Notes under the pieces: generated by a model | Seen by the model: only the letters and a program-made list of their open reading frames with translations | Databases searched by the model: none | What the model was told of the DNA's origin: nothing | Program-made: the position numbers and the translations under genes | Part shown: piece by piece, positions 31,007 through 33,717 of the stretch | How positions within the stretch are numbered: position 1 is the first letter of the stretch | Layout: each line of letters begins with the position of its first letter | Assembly (NCBI GenBank): GCA_007135935.1 | Contig: SLIA01000027.1 | Location: forward strand, 1 to 33,717 | From: Wenzhouxiangella sp. | GTDB taxonomy: Bacteria > Pseudomonadota > Gammaproteobacteria > Xanthomonadales > Wenzhouxiangellaceae | Direction: 5' to 3' | Length of the DNA stretch: 33,717 nucleotides

Positions 31007-33717
31007 TTAGTAAATCTCCGGTGTGAAGCGGTTGCGGAACATCACATCCGCACGGCCGGCGCTGAGGCGCAACTGATCCAGCCATACATCGAAGGGGGCG
31101 TCCTCTCCTTCCGCGGCAGTGACCCGGTAGGTCACCTTGGCCGACTGCGCCTGGGAAGGCAAACTGCCCCGCGCCGCACTCAGCGACTGCCACTGCCCGG
31201 CGGAATGACCGACGGCCTCGGTCGCCTCAAGCGACTCGATGGCGTCCCCGGCACAGTCGGCCTCGCCATGGAATGTGGCCTCGGCAGCGATCAGCGGAGC
31301 GGGCCCGAAGGCCTGGTTGACCAGTATCCCGGCTGACAGGAACAGGCCGTCAGCTCCGCCGTCGACGGCCACGCACTGACTGAGCTCATAGCTGGCCCCG
31401 GTGCCTTCCTGGTGCTGTACACGCGCCGAACCGGAGCTGACAAGACCATCCTGATCGCCCCCCGACCAGCGCAATTCGCCGGACTCGGGATCGAAATCCG
31501 TCGTCCACTGCCCCAGCGTATCGTCGAGGTTCGGGTTTGCCAGGAAATTGGTCGATGCCACCTCGAACTCAAGCACGTGATCCGTGCCGGGCTCGGTGTC
31601 GCCGATCAGCATGTTGTCGTCGAAATCGCGGATCGTCCCGCAGACGACGAAACGGTAATGCCCGGCCGGCAATCCGGTGGCACCGGCCGGCACGACCACC
31701 GCCCGTGAACTGGCTGCCTGATAGCTGACCGACGACAGATCAATGCCGTGATCGTCGCTGCAATCGGGACCGTTCGGGCCAGCGGGAGCGTCAATCGGGA
31801 ACAACCGGTAATTGTCCGGATTGTTGGCGGAATCCTCGGCGCCACCGGCAGGATCAGTCCGCAGGCCGCGCGAGAACTCCGGAATGATCTGCGTGATCGT
31901 GGCCTCGGTCGGCAGGGGTTGTCCCAGGTCACCGTACTCGGCGCCGTGCGAGGACAGTACTCGCAGAACCCGGGGTGGCTCGGCCGGCAACTCACCCTCG
32001 CCGAAGGCGAAGAACTGAGCGTCGTCGAACCAGGCCTCGATCGGAAACGCCTCGCCCTGGGGAAATTCCAGGTGCAGGGCCAGCAACGCCGATTGTGCGC
32101 CGGCCACCGCACCCGGCGACACCGAGGCACTCATCGGCAGCCAGGCGCCGTCAGTATCGCCGTCGATGCTGTTGCTGACGAACTCGCCACCCAGGCCGGA
32201 CTCGCAGCCGGACTGTTCGAAGAAACTCATGCTGACCGAAGCCTCCACGGGATTCGGATCACCGATCTCGTCGACAATGCGGGCCCGTGCCTGCAGCGCA
32301 TGGCCGGCCAGCACATCCGGGTCCAGCGACACGCAGCGGCTGATCACGTAGCTCGACGGGTCGTCGACATCGACCGCGATTCGGGCGGCGCCAGACGTTG
32401 CCGCCCCACCGGCGTCGGTCTCGGGATCGACCTGAACCTGGGCCGACGGGCTGGCCACCCAGTTGTCGGCCGCCAGCGGCCGGTCGAAGTTGGGATTGGG
32501 CGCCAGGTTGGTCCAGGCCACACCGAAGTCCAGCACATGTGCGCCACCGGGTGCGCCGTCGCCGGATCCGTCAAGCTCGTTGCCATTGAAATCTTCCAGC
32601 CGGTCACAGGCAACGAGGGTGTAATCGCCGGCGGCCAGACCGGTTTCCGAGCTCAGCTCCAGCACTGTAGTCTGCACCTCGGCCAGGTAGAGCGCGTCGG
32701 CAATCAGACCCGAAGCGGGCTGTTCACAGGCGTCGACAGCATGGATCGAGTGTCCCGCCAGCAAACGGAAGTTGTCGGCAAGCCCGGCAGAGCCGGCCCC
32801 GTCCTGGGCCATGGGCTTGTCGAAGCGCACCATCAGCTGCGTGGTCGCAGCAACCAGCGAGTCGCCGGACTGGATCTCATCGCCCTCCGGCGCCGCCACG
32901 GCGGAAACGGAGAAGACCTGCGGTGGCGTCACGTCATCACCCACGCCAAAGGGTCCGATGGACTGGGACGGACCGGCGTTTCCGGCCACATCGATGGCGC
33001 GGATGTGGAACCACCACAGACCGTCGTCGAGTGTCGCCGACAGCGCAGACAAATCTCCCGGCGCGAGATCGATGACGGTATTCGGCCCGGCATCCGGGCT
33101 CTGGTTGAACACGTAGCTGTAACCAGCCAGACCGCTGGCCACGTCGCCCGGATCGACGGCCTCGCTCCAGGTCACTTCGATGACATTGTCCGGAATGGCC
33201 GGCGCGCCGGCTTCATGCGTCGGACTGTCGAGATCGAACGGACCTTCCGGTGGTGTCGCATCGATCCAGTAGGGTCCGCTGGAGACGGTCTCGGCGCAGT
33301 TGCCGGCGTTATCGCAGGTGCGCAGATGGAACCAGTGAGACTGTCCGTCTTCCAGCGGCTCGCTGGAAAGGCCATGCGGATCCGCCCCGTGCGCCACATC
33401 GATGGACTCGTCGGGCTGGGCATCGCTGTCTTCGCTGAACGTCACCGAGTAACCCGCCACGCCGGAACCGAATCCGTCGCCGGACGCGTCGGGGTCGACG
33501 GCACCGGACCATGTCATCTCGATGACCGGATCGTTGTGCCAGGCTTCAATCTCGTGACTGACGCTTTCGATGCCGGGGTTGAGCGGTGCGAGCAGGTCGC
33601 GTGCGAACACGGAAATGGCCTGATCGAAACGGGCAACCACGTAAACATGAGCCTGGTCGGGACTGACTGCCACGCCCGATGCACCCCACAGGCCGTTGAT
33701 GCCGGCCACGTTGTTGC
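31007..33717 (-). CDS. Large secreted modular protein, C-terminal part (propeller, Fn3-like, Ig-like and binding modules), cut by window edge
   Basis: The frame is open from the right edge to the stop at 31007 (over 900 residues); the track's GTG at 33709 is not a real start. It begins in the middle of a lactonase-like propeller blade (LWGASGVAVSPDQAHVYVVARFDQAISVFARD). Next come two Fn3-like domains in tandem (about 44-150 and 155-255, each with VTWS..AVDP, SG(V/L)AGYS and WFH(L/I)R...D.AGN). Then two copies of a larger unit: an SbsA-type Ig-like domain (FDKPM..., AGDYTLVACDRLEDFNGN) plus a jelly-roll-like module starting NPNFDRPL or NPNLDDTL. The C-terminus is VMFRNRFTPEIY. The protein is strongly acidic. 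Secretion or surface exposure is inferred; the substrate is unknown. Confidence 0.85.
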   Translation of the reverse strand, partial: NNVAGINGLWGASGVAVSPDQAHVYVVARFDQAISVFARDLLAPLNPGIESVSHEIEAWHNDPVIEMTWSGAVDPDASGDGFGSGVAGYSVTFSEDSDAQPDESIDVAHGADPHGLSSEPLEDGQSHWFHLRTCDNAGNCAETVSSGPYWIDATPPEGPFDLDSPTHEAGAPAIPDNVIEVTWSEAVDPGDVASGLAGYSYVFNQSPDAGPNTVIDLAPGDLSALSATLDDGLWWFHIRAIDVAGNAGPSQSIGPFGVGDDVTPPQVFSVSAVAAPEGDEIQSGDSLVAATTQLMVRFDKPMAQDGAGSAGLADNFRLLAGHSIHAVDACEQPASGLIADALYLAEVQTTVLELSSETGLAAGDYTLVACDRLEDFNGNELDGSGDGAPGGAHVLDFGVAWTNLAPNPNFDRPLAADNWVASPSAQVQVDPETDAGGAATSGAARIAVDVDDPSSYVISRCVSLDPDVLAGHALQARARIVDEIGDPNPVEASVSMSFFEQSGCESGLGGEFVSNSIDGDTDGAWLPMSASVSPGAVAGAQSALLALHLEFPQGEAFPIEAWFDDAQFFAFGEGELPAEPPRVLRVLSSHGAEYGDLGQPLPTEATITQIIPEFSRGLRTDPAGGAEDSANNPDNYRLFPIDAPAGPNGPDCSDDHGIDLSSVSYQAASSRAVVVPAGATGLPAGHYRFVVCGTIRDFDDNMLIGDTEPGTDHVLEFEVASTNFLANPNLDDTLGQWTTDFDPESGELRWSGGDQDGLVSSGSARVQHQEGTGASYELSQCVAVDGGADGLFLSAGILVNQAFGPAPLIAAEATFHGEADCAGDAIESLEATEAVGHSAGQWQSLSAARGSLPSQAQSAKVTYRVTAAEGEDAPFDVWLDQLRLSAGRADVMFRNRFTPEIY

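Overview
The window is GC-rich, gene-dense DNA with no rRNA, tRNA, phage, insertion sequence or CRISPR array that I could recognise. Gene content (HNH protein next to an Xni-like exonuclease, metK-ahcY-metF cluster, CPXCG protein, DegQ, large acidic secreted beta-rich proteins, a full Mrp-type cation/proton antiporter operon) points to a gammaproteobacterium of the Chromatiales/Xanthomonadales-like group, perhaps Wenzhouxiangella-like and from a saline or alkaline habitat. This placement is inferred from gene families and protein style, not from a phylogenetic marker.

Layout. 1-1243 (-): the N-terminal 414 residues of a secreted protein that looks like the front of an ExeM/NucH-type extracellular nuclease; it runs off the left edge. 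1475-2830 (-): DegQ-like periplasmic protease. 3025-4604 (+): HNH protein and an Xni-like 5'-3' exonuclease. 4598-5965 (-): exported beta-propeller. 6080-6640 (+) Nudix and 6590-7000 (-) MAPEG, overlapping tail to tail. 7094-9544 (+): exported isoaspartyl peptidase, AlaX-type tRNA-Ala editing protein, GNAT acetyltransferase. 9557-11404 (-): DUF885 lipoprotein metallopeptidase. 11552-11728 (+): a 58-residue CPXCG protein missing from the ORF track. 11751-15503 (-): SAM-cycle cluster metK-ahcY-metF. 15788-17227 (+): cardiolipin synthase. 17330-18844 (-): Ycf46-like AAA+ ATPase, divergent from a membrane NERD protein (18939-19724 +). 19814-22726 (+): propeller-sensor diguanylate cyclase, ending 13 bases before an Mrp antiporter operon (22740-30137 +) in the order E-F-G-(DUF4040/MbhE)-B-C-D1-D2-small membrane protein-D3. 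Then a small membrane protein (-), a Rieske ferredoxin (+), and at 31007-33717 (-) the C-terminal part of a large secreted modular protein that runs off the right edge.

How the genes work together. metK, ahcY and metF form the activated-methyl cycle. The Mrp genes encode one membrane complex; the canonical MrpA is replaced by separate NuoL/M/N-like subunits plus a free DUF4040/MbhE protein. The diguanylate cyclase may be co-transcribed with it, which would link c-di-GMP signalling to cation/pH homeostasis. Most other genes are single housekeeping or quality-control genes.

The most unusual signal is not a gene. Four intergenic gaps (12670-12742, 15579-15719, 17226-17322, 30144-30239) are filled with tandem 7-8 base units. 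Three are folded into long inverted repeats at transcription-unit borders, and the fourth is five different short tandem arrays joined end to end between metK and cls, including a canonical G-quadruplex motif. The unit sequence differs at every locus while the period and layout are kept.

No stretch longer than 300 bases lacks a gene; the longest gap (15504-15787) is mostly repeat array.
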